From NCBI GenBank assembly GCA_910579175.1, contig CAJTTB010000003.1:100151-164150 (forward strand): a stretch of DNA of 64,000 nucleotides, given 5' to 3'. The notes beneath the pieces were generated by a model that had not been told where the DNA came from, made no database searches, and saw only the letters and a list, made by a program, of their open reading frames with translations. The position numbers and the translations under genes were made by a program. This stretch comes from an uncultured Oscillospiraceae bacterium (GTDB taxonomy: Bacteria; Bacillota; Clostridia; Oscillospirales; Ruminococcaceae). Of this stretch, positions 7,870 through 16,400 are shown one piece after another (the stretch's first letter is position 1; each line of letters starts with the position of its first letter).

Positions 7870-7920
7870 TTTATACTTTATCCATTAAAACTGTTACACA
7901 TTCAATCGATAAAGTATAAA
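7870..7920. repeat. 13-bp inverted repeat near right end, copy 1
   Basis: tttatactttatc (7870-7882) and its exact reverse complement (7908-7920) are separated by 25 bases. Such a stem could form a single-strand origin or bind a dimeric regulator. It is not followed by a T-run, so it is not a typical terminator. Confidence 0.55.
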
Positions 7921-8118
7921 AATGTTCTTTTATGCTCTTATAAAATTTTATTCTTCTTAATAGAAGAATCCTTTCCATCGTTTTGTTTACAATATAGAAA
8001 AATAGTTTATAAAAGTATCATAGTTTTTAATGTCAAGAAAATAACTATCATTGATAAACAAAAGAGTTAATCACGTAATTTCATGATTTTATCTCTTTTA
8101 TAGAAAAAAATAAAATAA

Positions 8119-8146
8119 CGACCAAACAATGACCAAAACGACCATT
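8119..8146. repeat. Arm-type integrase-binding repeats, right end of copy 1
   Basis: Three (C/T)GACCA(A/T)(A/T) repeats at 8119-8126, 8130-8137 and 8139-8146 match those at the left end (3643-3673). They are probably arm sites for Int. Confidence 0.55.
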
Positions 8147-8161
8147 TTGATAAAAAAAGAA

Positions 8162-8206
8162 AAGCCAACAAACCCCGATTTTATGGGAATTGTTTGGCTT
8201 TTTTAA
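8162..8206. terminator. Terminator hairpin at right end of copy 1
   Basis: Arms related to aaaagccaacaa and ttgtttggctttt form a stem with one bulge, followed by a T-run. In the second copy the same hairpin directly follows the tRNA-Leu 3' end on the minus strand, so the element appears to carry a replacement terminator for the tRNA. Confidence 0.6.
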
Positions 8207-8215
8207 AGAGTGCGG

Positions 8216-8230
8216 CAAACGGGACTTGAA
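8216..8230. other. Middle attachment site between the two element copies
   Basis: The 15-base core is flanked on the left by the element's right end, including the restored tRNA end 'tgcgg' (8211-8215), and on the right by the element's left end (tccgaaaaag). This is the sequence expected at the junction of an excised circle (attP). Confidence 0.75.
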
Positions 8231-8348
8231 TCCGAAAAAGTACATTTTATAGAGCGTTATACAATTCTATAAAGCTAAGTAAACCCCAGTATTACGGGGA
8301 TTTATCTAATATCAATCAAGATGTATTTTGACTTATTTTGGCGAATTT

Positions 8349-8379
8349 TGACCAGAATAACGACCAAACAACGACCAAA
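8349..8379. repeat. Arm-type integrase-binding repeats, left end of copy 2
   Basis: Three (C/T)GACCA-type repeats, the counterpart of 3643-3673 with the same spacing. Confidence 0.5.
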
Positions 8380-8547
8380 AATAAAAGAAAAGTATGATTG
8401 AGCGTGCTGATGGGCGATTCGCTCCATGATTAAGGATTGAAAAATTACCATAAAGTGACACGAAATGTCACATCAGGGGAATGGCAAAATGCCACCACAT
8501 TCAGACAAACAGAAAGCAGGTCTATTGATAAACCTGCTTTTTTATAT

Positions 8548-9720
8548 TTATTCTGCTTTGAGTTTTAAAACTTCTGCAATTGCTTGGCTTGCCCTTGCTT
8601 GTGTCTGTGCGAAGGTGTGAGCATAAATATTAAGGGTTGTTGTTGTATTGGAATGCCCTAGTGCAGCGGAAACAGTGCGGATATCAACACCGCTATGAAT
8701 TAATAAGCTGGCGTTTAAATGCCTAAAAGCATGTACGCCATAAAAATTCAGTTGATTTCTGTCACAGAACCGTTTTAGCCATTCGTAAGGTGTACCCGGA
8801 TTCATAGGCATACCGTTCCAATTAACAAATAGTCTGTTCGTTATATTCCATTTGTCACCTGCTCGCAAACGCTCTTGATTTTGCTGTTTTTTATATTGTT
8901 TTAGAAGTAGTATAACCTGCTGCGGAACCTTTAAAATGCGTGAAGATTTCGCGGTTTTAGGGGTATCGGTATAAACGCCCTTTTCTTTGGTATATAAGGA
9001 ACTACGACAAATTTCGATTGTATTATTTTGAAAGTCAATGTCTGACCATTCTAACCCCAATAACTCAGCACGGCGAAAACCGCCATAAATAGCCAAAGTA
9101 AAGAATACTTGATACTTCAATGGCTCATATTCTAACAATTGCAAAAATGTTTGTGTCTCCTCTATGGTATAACACTGTTTCTCTGTTTTCGCTTGTTCTG
9201 GTAAGATAACATGCTTACAGGGATTCTCTTTCACAATTCCCATGCGTATAGCATAATCAAATATGGTAGAAACAAAAGATAAGTAGTGTTTGATTGTTTT
9301 GGGTGATAATCTTCCTTTAGTGCGTTGATTGGTACCATCTTGCCCCAATTGATTGATAAAGCATTGAACTTGTCTAGTATTGATTTTATCTAGTTTTAAA
9401 TGCCCAATGGCTGTATAAGTGCGTTGACTTAACTCCATATAACGCTCTCTTGTGCGCTCTTTGAGCTTAATTGTGGCATACTCCTCAAACCACTGAGCCG
9501 CGAAGGTCTGAAACTTCACCGAACCGCCTTGTACTTGTTTGCCTTGACATTCTTCTTCAAACAAAACTGTTTGTCGTTTCAATTCCTTTTCAACCTGCTT
9601 TTGCGTCATATTCTTTTCTGGCTTCCATGTCTTAGATTTCATAACCTGTTTACCATTGGTATCATAGCCGCAAGAACAGCGAATCCGATAGCTGTTACCA
9701 CGTTTAGAAACGGTTGCCAT
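8548..9720 (-). CDS. int: Tyrosine recombinase/integrase (copy 2)
   Basis: Identical protein to the integrase at 3842-5014, with all catalytic residues present (Arg in 'GGFRRAEL', HxxR in 'HAFRH', Tyr in 'LNIYAH'). Start ATG 9720 was chosen for the same reason: correct spacing to AAGGGA. The absence of any difference between the copies implies a recent duplication or ongoing exchange. With both integrases intact, either copy, or both together, could excise. Confidence 0.95.
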   Translation of the reverse strand: MATVSKRGNSYRIRCSCGYDTNGKQVMKSKTWKPEKNMTQKQVEKELKRQTVLFEEECQGKQVQGGSVKFQTFAAQWFEEYATIKLKERTRERYMELSQRTYTAIGHLKLDKINTRQVQCFINQLGQDGTNQRTKGRLSPKTIKHYLSFVSTIFDYAIRMGIVKENPCKHVILPEQAKTEKQCYTIEETQTFLQLLEYEPLKYQVFFTLAIYGGFRRAELLGLEWSDIDFQNNTIEICRSSLYTKEKGVYTDTPKTAKSSRILKVPQQVILLLKQYKKQQNQERLRAGDKWNITNRLFVNWNGMPMNPGTPYEWLKRFCDRNQLNFYGVHAFRHLNASLLIHSGVDIRTVSAALGHSNTTTTLNIYAHTFAQTQARASQAIAEVLKLKAE

Positions 9721-9755
9721 GTTGTTCACTTCCCTTTTTGTTTATGCTTCTTTGT

Positions 9756-10142
9756 TTACGCTTCCTGAGCCATTTCACACTCATAACATTTTTTATATTT
9801 TGCAAGTTCTAAAAATTCTTCAGATGTTTCTAGTAATCTTTCTTGTCCTTCCTCGTTTAACTGACGATAGTTGTCAATCAACTGTTGTTCTTCTTCATTG
9901 AGTGAATTTTTTTCACTATTGCAAAATAACACTGGTTGTTTTGTTTCACTCATTCCCAATAAATAGTCAATAGAGACATGGAAAATTTGAGAAACTTGTT
10001 TTAGAAAAACATGCCCTGGCTCTCTTGCGTTTATTTCATAATTTCTTAAAGTTGTACTGGGAATGCCCAAATAATCTGCAAATTGTTTTCTGTTTAATCC
10101 TTTTTCTTTTCTCAGTTGTGTAATTCTTTCACCGAAATTCAT
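9756..10142 (-). CDS. Xre/Cro-CI family repressor (copy 2)
   Basis: Identical to the 128-residue repressor at 5050-5436: N-terminal HTH_3 domain and charged helical tail. Its divergent control region, with perfect TTGACA/TATAAT and CTCATnATGAG palindromes, is also duplicated. The cell therefore has two doses of repressor and two sets of operators. Confidence 0.85.
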   Translation of the reverse strand: MNFGERITQLRKEKGLNRKQFADYLGIPSTTLRNYEINAREPGHVFLKQVSQIFHVSIDYLLGMSETKQPVLFCNSEKNSLNEEEQQLIDNYRQLNEEGQERLLETSEEFLELAKYKKCYECEMAQEA

Positions 10143-10171
10143 CTTATTTTACACCCTTTCTTTATATACTT

Positions 10172-10296
10172 ATTATATGTAAAATATTATCCGTTGTCAA
10201 TGAAAAATGCTCATTATGAGCATTTTATTATATATATTATATTGACAAATACCCATATTGAGTATATTATAAGATTGTAAGAACTCATAATGAGCA
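10172..10296. promoter_or_regulatory. Divergent promoters and operators of the regulatory switch, copy 2
   Basis: This is the counterpart of 5466-5590. The minus-strand promoter (TTGACA, 17 bases, TATAAT) lies at 10200-10172. Palindromes lie at 10204-10226, 10251-10263 and 10283-10296. The rightward promoter has -35 at 10242-10247 and -10 at 10265-10270. Confidence 0.65.
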
Positions 10297-10319
10297 GAAA
10301 AAGGAGGGATACTTGAATT

Positions 10320-10514
10320 ATGTTTCCTAATATAGAGGCAGAACGAGCTAGAAGAAATTTAACACAACAACAACTTGCAGACACTTTAAATGTTTCATTA
10401 AAAACTTTGCAAAATTGGTTAAATGGAAAAACATCAATCCCAAGTTCTTATTTGATTAAATTGGCAACTATGTGGAATACGTCAATTGATTACTTATTAA
10501 ATATGGAACATTAA
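10320..10514 (+). CDS. Small Cro-like HTH protein (copy 2)
   Basis: Identical to the 64-residue protein at 5614-5808: a single HTH_3 domain with recognition helix 'LKTLQNWLNGK'. It is the first gene of the rightward transcript in the second copy and divergent from xre. Confidence 0.8.
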   Translation: MFPNIEAERARRNLTQQQLADTLNVSLKTLQNWLNGKTSIPSSYLIKLATMWNTSIDYLLNMEH

Positions 10515-10600
10515 AAACCTACTCATATTTATGCCAATATTTTTTATTTGGCACATTATAAGTGGGTAAGAACTTCAAAAATACGAAAGCAGGTAAAAAA

Positions 10601-10882
10601 ATGAAAAATCATGTTACACAAAAATATCAAAAACCTTTGCCACGAATGAGAACAGCAAAAGAATGTTTTCATATGATTCATGAAGCTGATCCAGATAGTC
10701 GTATTTCACTTTGCTATATCCGTAACCTAGCTAAAAATAGACTTGTAATTGCACATCAAATCGGAAGTAGAATCTTAATAAATTATGATTCACTAATTGA
10801 TTATTTAAATAAGGCAGCAACGTTTGAAACGCGACCCACTTCAGAAAGAAAAGCAGTTGGAGGAATTTCCCCAGTTCAATAA
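10601..10882 (+). CDS. Excisionase-like DNA-binding protein (copy 2)
   Basis: Identical to the 93-residue protein at 5895-6176, a MerR/Xis-like winged helix ending in 'RILINYDSLIDYLNK'. ATG 10601 was chosen over the upstream GTG at 10562 because only the ATG follows a ribosome binding site (GCAGGT). Confidence 0.65.
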   Translation: MKNHVTQKYQKPLPRMRTAKECFHMIHEADPDSRISLCYIRNLAKNRLVIAHQIGSRILINYDSLIDYLNKAATFETRPTSERKAVGGISPVQ

Positions 10883-11168
10883 AAAAAGAACTATCCCATA
10901 ATATCCCAAATAATTATCAGATAGTTACTGTGATATCTATAGAAATAAAACTGACATATATAACACATTCACTTAGAAAATTCAATATGTACCCCATTGA
11001 AAAAACGATACAATTCATTATTTCCCTCTCCTATTTTTTAGTAGAGGGTTAAAATTTAACCATTGGGTGGGTTCGCCCTTGAATAGCTTGGTAATTAATT
11101 AAAATCTAAACGAAAAACATAGATAGAAGTTATTAATTGGGTAAAACACTCGAAAAAGAGAAAATTGT

Positions 11169-11393
11169 TGCACCAGCTGGTGCAGAAGAAAATAAATCTA
11201 TCATTGATATACATATCGTAATATAAATCAATGATATAAAACTGCTTTTCTTTCTGAAACGGGTCCCCCATCGACACGCGGTAGCAATATTTTTAGTTGA
11301 TATCTTCAAAGAAAATAATTGCGTTAGATAATATAAAAGAAAATAAATCCATAATCGATATACATATTGTAATATAAATCGACCATCGATATA
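11169..11393. repeat. Palindrome and paired repeat modules, candidate origin, copy 2
   Basis: Exact counterpart of 6463-6687: the 16-bp palindrome at 11169-11184 and two imperfect direct repeats at 11186-11238 and 11337-11393, immediately upstream of the second rep. Confidence 0.5.
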
Positions 11394-11413
11394 TTTGGAA
11401 AGAGTTGTTATAA

Positions 11414-12112
11414 ATGTCATATATTATGAAAGTGATTGAAGCGGGTAACCTGCTTGAATTAGAAATATATAAACCCTTGAGAAAAGTGGGAATAAAAGGC
11501 ATCACCAAGAAGGCAAATTATAAGCAGACTACAGAGCAACAACAAAAGTTAAACCAAATCAATTCAAAAAAGCATTGCTATCGGCTTATCAATGCCAATT
11601 TTAGAGCGGGTGAAGATTTATATATTACTTTAGACCATAAAGAGAATTTGACAGTTGCACAAGCCTTTTTGGAGCTAAAAAACTACATACGTAGACTAAA
11701 CTACTACCGCAAAAAAGAGCATAGACCAAATATAAAGTATATCGGGAGAACGGAACAGGCTGGAAGATGTCACAGCCATGTTATCATTGAATATATACCA
11801 AAAGAAGTATTGAAAAAGCTATGGAAGCAGGGCGGAATTAAGATAAAAACACTTTATCAAGCGGGCAACTTCCATGAGTTGGCAAACTATTTGACCAAAG
11901 AAGAATGCACTGGAAAACGCTGGACACAAAGTCTCTATTTAAAACAGCCCAAAATTACAAGAATGTATATCAGGTCAAATGTCGTAGAGAAGCTAAGAAC
12001 AGGGCGGAAAATTATATCATTAAAAAGGTATCAGGAAATCTATAAAGAATTAACGTTCAATCAAATTACTGGAACAGTATTATATTTTCAGTATACGAAA
12101 TTGAATTGTTAA
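11414..12112 (+). CDS. HUH-type rolling-circle replication initiator (copy 2)
   Basis: Identical to the Rep at 6708-7406, with His120/His122 of the HUH motif and Tyr159. Two nick sites in the same orientation in a tandem array would let a Rep initiate at one origin and terminate at the next. That is a known route for release of unit-length circles from tandem rolling-circle genomes, and it is inference here. Confidence 0.8.
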   Translation: MSYIMKVIEAGNLLELEIYKPLRKVGIKGITKKANYKQTTEQQQKLNQINSKKHCYRLINANFRAGEDLYITLDHKENLTVAQAFLELKNYIRRLNYYRKKEHRPNIKYIGRTEQAGRCHSHVIIEYIPKEVLKKLWKQGGIKIKTLYQAGNFHELANYLTKEECTGKRWTQSLYLKQPKITRMYIRSNVVEKLRTGRKIISLKRYQEIYKELTFNQITGTVLYFQYTKLNC

Positions 12113-12163
12113 GATGATAAAATACGATTATTTATATATAGGGATATCTATCTACAAAATCCC

Positions 12164-12331
12164 TTATTTTGTAAAGTTTTTAGGGGTTGGGATAGTCAAA
12201 ACCGTATGAAAAAAGCCGTCTTTTGGGATTGTTTCTTTCACTTTGATATCAGGAAATAGGCGTTTTGTAGTTTCCTCAAAAAGTTTTTTTTGATTTTGTT
12301 CAATCTCTGTGTATGCAACTCGGATTTTCAT
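12164..12331 (-). CDS. 55-residue small protein of unknown function (copy 2)
   Basis: Identical to the small protein at 7458-7625, with the same strong ribosome binding site (AAAGGTGGTGATTG before the ATG). Conservation between copies says little because the whole unit is duplicated. The good start signal is the main support. Confidence 0.65.
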   Translation of the reverse strand: MKIRVAYTEIEQNQKKLFEETTKRLFPDIKVKETIPKDGFFHTVLTIPTPKNFTK

Positions 12332-12916
12332 TCAATCACCACCTTTAAAGAACAAATGTTAACTTTTATTAAATTTAAAAATATAAAACCATTGCTTTAA
12401 TTAGAAAGACATTGTCATATTTTATATTTGCTTTGGATATACACAGGAAGTTTATTTTCTAAGTATATCATATTTTTAACAAAAGAGATAGCAATTTATA
12501 ACTATCGTTACAATATATAGATTTTATTTATTTTATATCATACAGTATATTGCATTATGCTATTTTAGCACTTTATTTATACTTTATCCATTAAAACTGT
12601 TACACATTCAATCGATAAAGTATAAAAATGTTCTTTTATGCTCTTATAAAATTTTATTCTTCTTAATAGAAGAATCCTTTCCATCGTTTTGTTTACAATA
12701 TAGAAAAATAGTTTATAAAAGTATCATAGTTTTTAATGTCAAGAAAATAACTATCATTGATAAACAAAAGAGTTAATCACGTAATTTCATGATTTTATCT
12801 CTTTTATAGAAAAAAATAAAATAACGACCAAACAATGACCAAAACGACCATTTTGATAAAAAAAGAAAAGCCAACAAACCCCGATTTTATGGGAATTGTT
12901 TGGCTTTTTTAAAGAG
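12332..12916. other. Non-coding right end of element copy 2
   Basis: No gene seen. It holds the 13-bp inverted repeat (12576-12588 and 12614-12626), the arm-type repeats (12825-12852) and the terminator hairpin (about 12868-12912), which now serves as the terminator of the tRNA-Leu gene. Confidence 0.6.
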
Positions 12917-12997
12917 TGCGGCAAACGGGACTTGAACCCGTACGTCAAAGACACACGCCCCTCAAACGTGCCTGTCTGCCGATTCCAGCACTGCCGC
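12917..12997 (-). tRNA. tRNA-Leu (anticodon GAG)
   Basis: On the minus strand an 81-base cloverleaf can be drawn. The acceptor stem GCGGCAG pairs with UUGCCGC, followed by discriminator A. The anticodon stem CACGU/GCGUG holds the loop UUGAGGG, so the anticodon is GAG. There is a long variable arm typical of leucine tRNAs, and the T-arm carries GGGUUCAAGUCCC. No CCA is encoded. The 3' end (12917-12921) and part of the att core come from the element, yet all acceptor pairs are intact, so the insertion does not break the tRNA. Confidence 0.95.
12922..12936. other. Right attachment site core within tRNA-Leu
   Basis: The 15-base core caaacgggacttgaa lies in the T-arm/acceptor part of the tRNA gene. 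Beyond it the chromosome reads cccgtacg while the other two sites read tccgaaaaag, so strand exchange must occur at or left of the C/T difference at 12937. Confidence 0.75.
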
Positions 12998-13026
12998 AGA
13001 TGGATTATATTTTTAATTGCTTAGAC

Positions 13027-13055
13027 ATTATAACAATTATTTTACCAAATGTCAA
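13027..13055 (-). promoter_or_regulatory. Promoter of tRNA-Leu
   Basis: The minus strand has a perfect TTGACA (13055-13050), a 17-base spacer and a perfect TATAAT (13032-13027), placed about 30 bases before the tRNA 5' end. Such a strong promoter is expected for a stable RNA gene. Confidence 0.85.
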
Positions 13056-13093
13056 CCATTTTTTTTAGATATTTCTATGATAAAATTATCTTC

Positions 13094-13122
13094 TTGATTT
13101 TATCAAATTGTTATGGTAAAAT
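13094..13122 (+). promoter_or_regulatory. Promoter of the ileS T-box transcript
   Basis: TTGATT (13094-13099), a 17-base spacer and TAAAAT (13117-13122), upstream of the T-box leader. Confidence 0.65.
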
Positions 13123-13134
13123 AATAAAAATAAA

Positions 13135-13378
13135 ATAATAACGTTGACAAAGACAGTAAGATTTTATCAAACATCACAGCGAGCTGGAGAGGGTGCAAGT
13201 CCAGTATTATTAGATAATTTCTGAACATCCCTTTGGAGTTGCAAAACCGAACATTTTTCAGTAAGTTTTGTCGGATTTCCCCCGTTATCGGGAACACATA
13301 TGTTGGTATGTAGTAATAGGTGGTTATCACAAAGCGTAGCTTTGTCCTGTTCTCAGGGCAAGGCTTTTTGTTGTTTTG
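13135..13378 (+). ncRNA. T-box riboswitch leader of ileS
   Basis: The leader contains a stem-I-like region with 'gcgagctgg...ccag'. The antiterminator T-box sequence aggtggttatcacaaagcg (13318 onward) corresponds to the consensus AGGGUGGnACCGCG. A terminator follows, with 12-base arms (13338-13349 and 13353-13364) and a T-run. Uncharged tRNA-Ile should stabilise the antiterminator and turn on ileS. The specifier codon could not be assigned with certainty by eye. Confidence 0.85.
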
Positions 13379-13436
13379 ATGCTATATTTCTATTGATGAA
13401 TACCAAAATAAACAATTATTATAGGAGGTTATTACC

Positions 13437-16400
13437 ATGTATCAAAAAGTTTCCAAAGACTTAAATTTCGTAGAACGTGAAAAAGATGTGGAAAAATTCT
13501 GGCGAGAAAACCATATTTTTGAAAAGAGTATTGAAAATCGCAAACAGGGTCCAACCTATACATTTTACGACGGTCCCCCAACCGCAAACGGAAAACCGCA
13601 TATCGGACATGTGCTCACTCGTGTTATCAAGGATATGATACCTCGTTATCGCACAATGAAAGGTTATAATGTTCCTCGTAAAGCGGGCTGGGATACACAT
13701 GGCTTGCCGGTAGAACTAGAAGTTGAAAAACTGCTTGGTATTGACGGAAAAGAACAGATCGAAACCTATGGTTTAGAACCATTTATTGAACAATGTAAAA
13801 AGAGTGTTTGGCAATACAAAGGCATGTGGGAAGATTTTTCCCAAACAGTTGGTTTTTGGGCTGATATGAATGACCCATATGTCACCTATCACAATGATTT
13901 CATTGAATCCGAATGGTGGGCACTCAAACAAATCTGGGAGAAGGGATTACTTTATAAGGGCTTTAAAATCGTACCTTATTGCCCCCGCTGTGGTACTCCC
14001 CTTTCTAGTCATGAAGTAGCACAGGGATATAAAGATGTCAAAGAGCGCTCCGCAATTGTAAAATTTAAAGTCACAGATGAAGACGCTTATATCTTAGCAT
14101 GGACTACTACACCATGGACACTTCCTTCCAATGTGGCATTGTGTGTCAATCCCAATGAAAGTTATGTGAAAGTACAATCTCAAGACACCATCTATTATCT
14201 GGCTCAAGCGCTTGCAACTACTGTATTGGGCGAAGACAATTACACTGTTTTAGAAACCTATACTGGTAAAGATTTGGAGCATAAAAAATATCAGCCATTA
14301 TTTGATTTTGTAAAACCCGCTCAAACATGTTGGTATATCACCTGTGACACCTATGTCACCTTAACCGATGGTACTGGTATCGTTCATATTGCCCCTGCAT
14401 TTGGTGAAGATGACGCCAATGTTGGAAGAAAGTACGATCTGCCATTTGTTCAATTGGTAGATGCAAAGGGAGAGATGACCCAAGAAACTCCTTGGGCTGG
14501 CACCTTCTGTAAAGATGCTGACGATGCAATTCTCAAAGATTTAAAACAGCGTGATTTACTTTTTTCTGCCCCTCCATTTGAACACAGTTATCCACACTGC
14601 TGGCGCTGCGATACTCCGCTGATTTATTATGCAAGAGAATCTTGGTTTATCAAGATGACCGATATTCGTGAAAATTTAATCAAAAACAACAATACCATTC
14701 ATTGGATTCCAGAAAGCATTGGGAAAGGTCGTTTTGGAGACTGGTTGGAAAATGTTCAAGATTGGGGCATTAGCCGAAATCGCTATTGGGGTACTCCTTT
14801 AAACATCTGGGAATGTGAAGGTTGCAATCATAAACATGCCATCGGCAGCATTGAAGAACTCAAACAGCTTTCCAATAACTGTCCAGACAACATTGAATTA
14901 CACCGTCCATATATTGATGCTGTTACGCTCACCTGTCCAGAATGTGGTGCACAGATGAAGCGCGTGCCAGAAGTAATCGATTGTTGGTTTGACTCTGGTT
15001 CTATGCCTTTCGCACAACACCATTATCCCTTTGAAAATCAAGATTTATTCAAACAACAATTCCCTGCTGATTTTATCTCTGAAGCAGTTGACCAAACTAG
15101 AGGTTGGTTTTATTCTCTACTTGCAATCTCTACACTGATTTTCAATCAAGCACCTTATCAAAATGTCATTGTGCTGGGACATGTACAAGATGAGAATGGA
15201 CAAAAAATGTCTAAATCAAAGGGAAACGCCGTGGATCCATTCAAAGCATTGGAAACCTATGGTGCAGATGCAATTCGCTGGTATTTCTACAGCAATTCTG
15301 CCCCATGGCTGCCAAATCGCTTCCATGCAAAAGCAGTGCAAGAAGGACAACGTAAATTAATGTCCACCCTTTGGAATACCTACGCATTTTTTGTACTATA
15401 TGCCAATATCGATCAGTTTAACCCCATGGAACACGACTTAAAACCAGAAACATTATGCACTATGGATAGATGGTTACTTTCTAAATTAAATAGTTTAGTG
15501 CTAACCGTGGACGATAGTTTAGAACATTATAAAATTCCAGAAGCAGCAAGAGCATTACAGGAATTTGTAGACGAAATGAGCAACTGGTATGTCAGAAGAA
15601 ACCGCGAACGCTTCTGGGCACAAGAAATGAGCCAAGACAAGATCAATGCCTATATGACTTTATTTATTGCATTGACTCATGTCTCCGCTGTAGCAGCTCC
15701 TATGATTCCATTTATGACAGAACAAATCTATCGTAATCTAGTTTGCAGTGTAGATCCTTCCGCACCAGAAAGCGTCCACCTTTGTGACTTCCCTACTGGA
15801 AATCCACAACTTATCGATCCTGTATTGGAAGAAAATATGGAAAAGGTCTTAAAAATTGTTGCTTTGGGACGCGCTGCCAGAAATAATGCAAATATCAAAA
15901 ACCGTCAACCAATTGCTCATATGTATATCAAATCCGAACACCAATTGGATGAACTATACCAATCAATCATCAAAGATGAGCTCAATATCAAATCTATCTC
16001 CTTTATAGATGATGCTGCACAATTTATTTCTTATACTTTTAAACCACAGCTCAAAATATTGGGTCAAAAATATGGTAAAAAGGTCAATGAAATTCGCAAT
16101 CTATTGGCTTCTCTAGACGGTACTCAAGCAAAAAAAGAGCTTGACCAAACTGGATTTATCAGCCTAACCCTTTCTGACTCCACCATTCAGCTCAGCGAAG
16201 AAGAACTGTTAATTGACACTGCTCAAACAGAAGGATTTGAAAGCAGTTCTGAACGTGGTATTACTGTTGTATTGGACACACATCTAACAGAGGAATTGAT
16301 TGAAGAAGGATTTGTACGCGAAATTATTAGTAAAATCCAATCCATGAGAAAAAATGCTGACTTTGAAGTATTAGATCATATTGAAATTTACTACAGTAAC

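Larger units (their letters stand above)
7626..8210. other. Non-coding right end of element copy 1
   Basis: About 585 AT-rich bases with no convincing gene. They hold the 13-bp inverted repeat at 7870-7920, the arm-type repeats at 8119-8146 and a terminator hairpin at about 8162-8206. Confidence 0.6.
3510..8215. mobile_element. Integrative element, copy 1 (4,706 bp, tRNA-Leu-specific)
   Basis: This unit runs from att core to att core and recurs immediately to the right with a constant offset of 4,706 bases at every landmark checked. It encodes a tyrosine integrase and a Xre repressor (minus strand), then a small HTH protein, an excisionase-like protein and an HUH-type Rep (plus strand), and a 55-residue small protein (minus strand). 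There is no recognisable cargo, relaxase of a conjugative system, transfer gene or capsid gene. The 15-base core occurs at 3510, 8216 and 12922; the last is inside the tRNA-Leu gene. The content fits a minimal integrated plasmid or phage-satellite-like element that excises as a circle and replicates by a rolling-circle mode (inferred). Confidence 0.85.
8216..12921. mobile_element. Integrative element, copy 2 (4,706 bp), in direct tandem with copy 1
   Basis: Same gene content and order as copy 1. All the predicted proteins are identical between copies, and every landmark is offset by exactly 4,706 bases. The right border is the att core inside the tRNA-Leu gene at 12922. The two copies share the middle att site at 8216-8230. 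Tandem arrays of this type can arise by repeated site-specific integration or by integration of a replicated multimer. An assembly duplication is a formal alternative. Confidence 0.85.

Noticed and set aside
3510..12921. Interpretation of the tandem unit as a conjugative element or prophage
   Set aside because: No relaxase of a MOB family, coupling protein, type IV secretion gene, terminase, capsid or lysis gene is present in the 4.7 kb unit.
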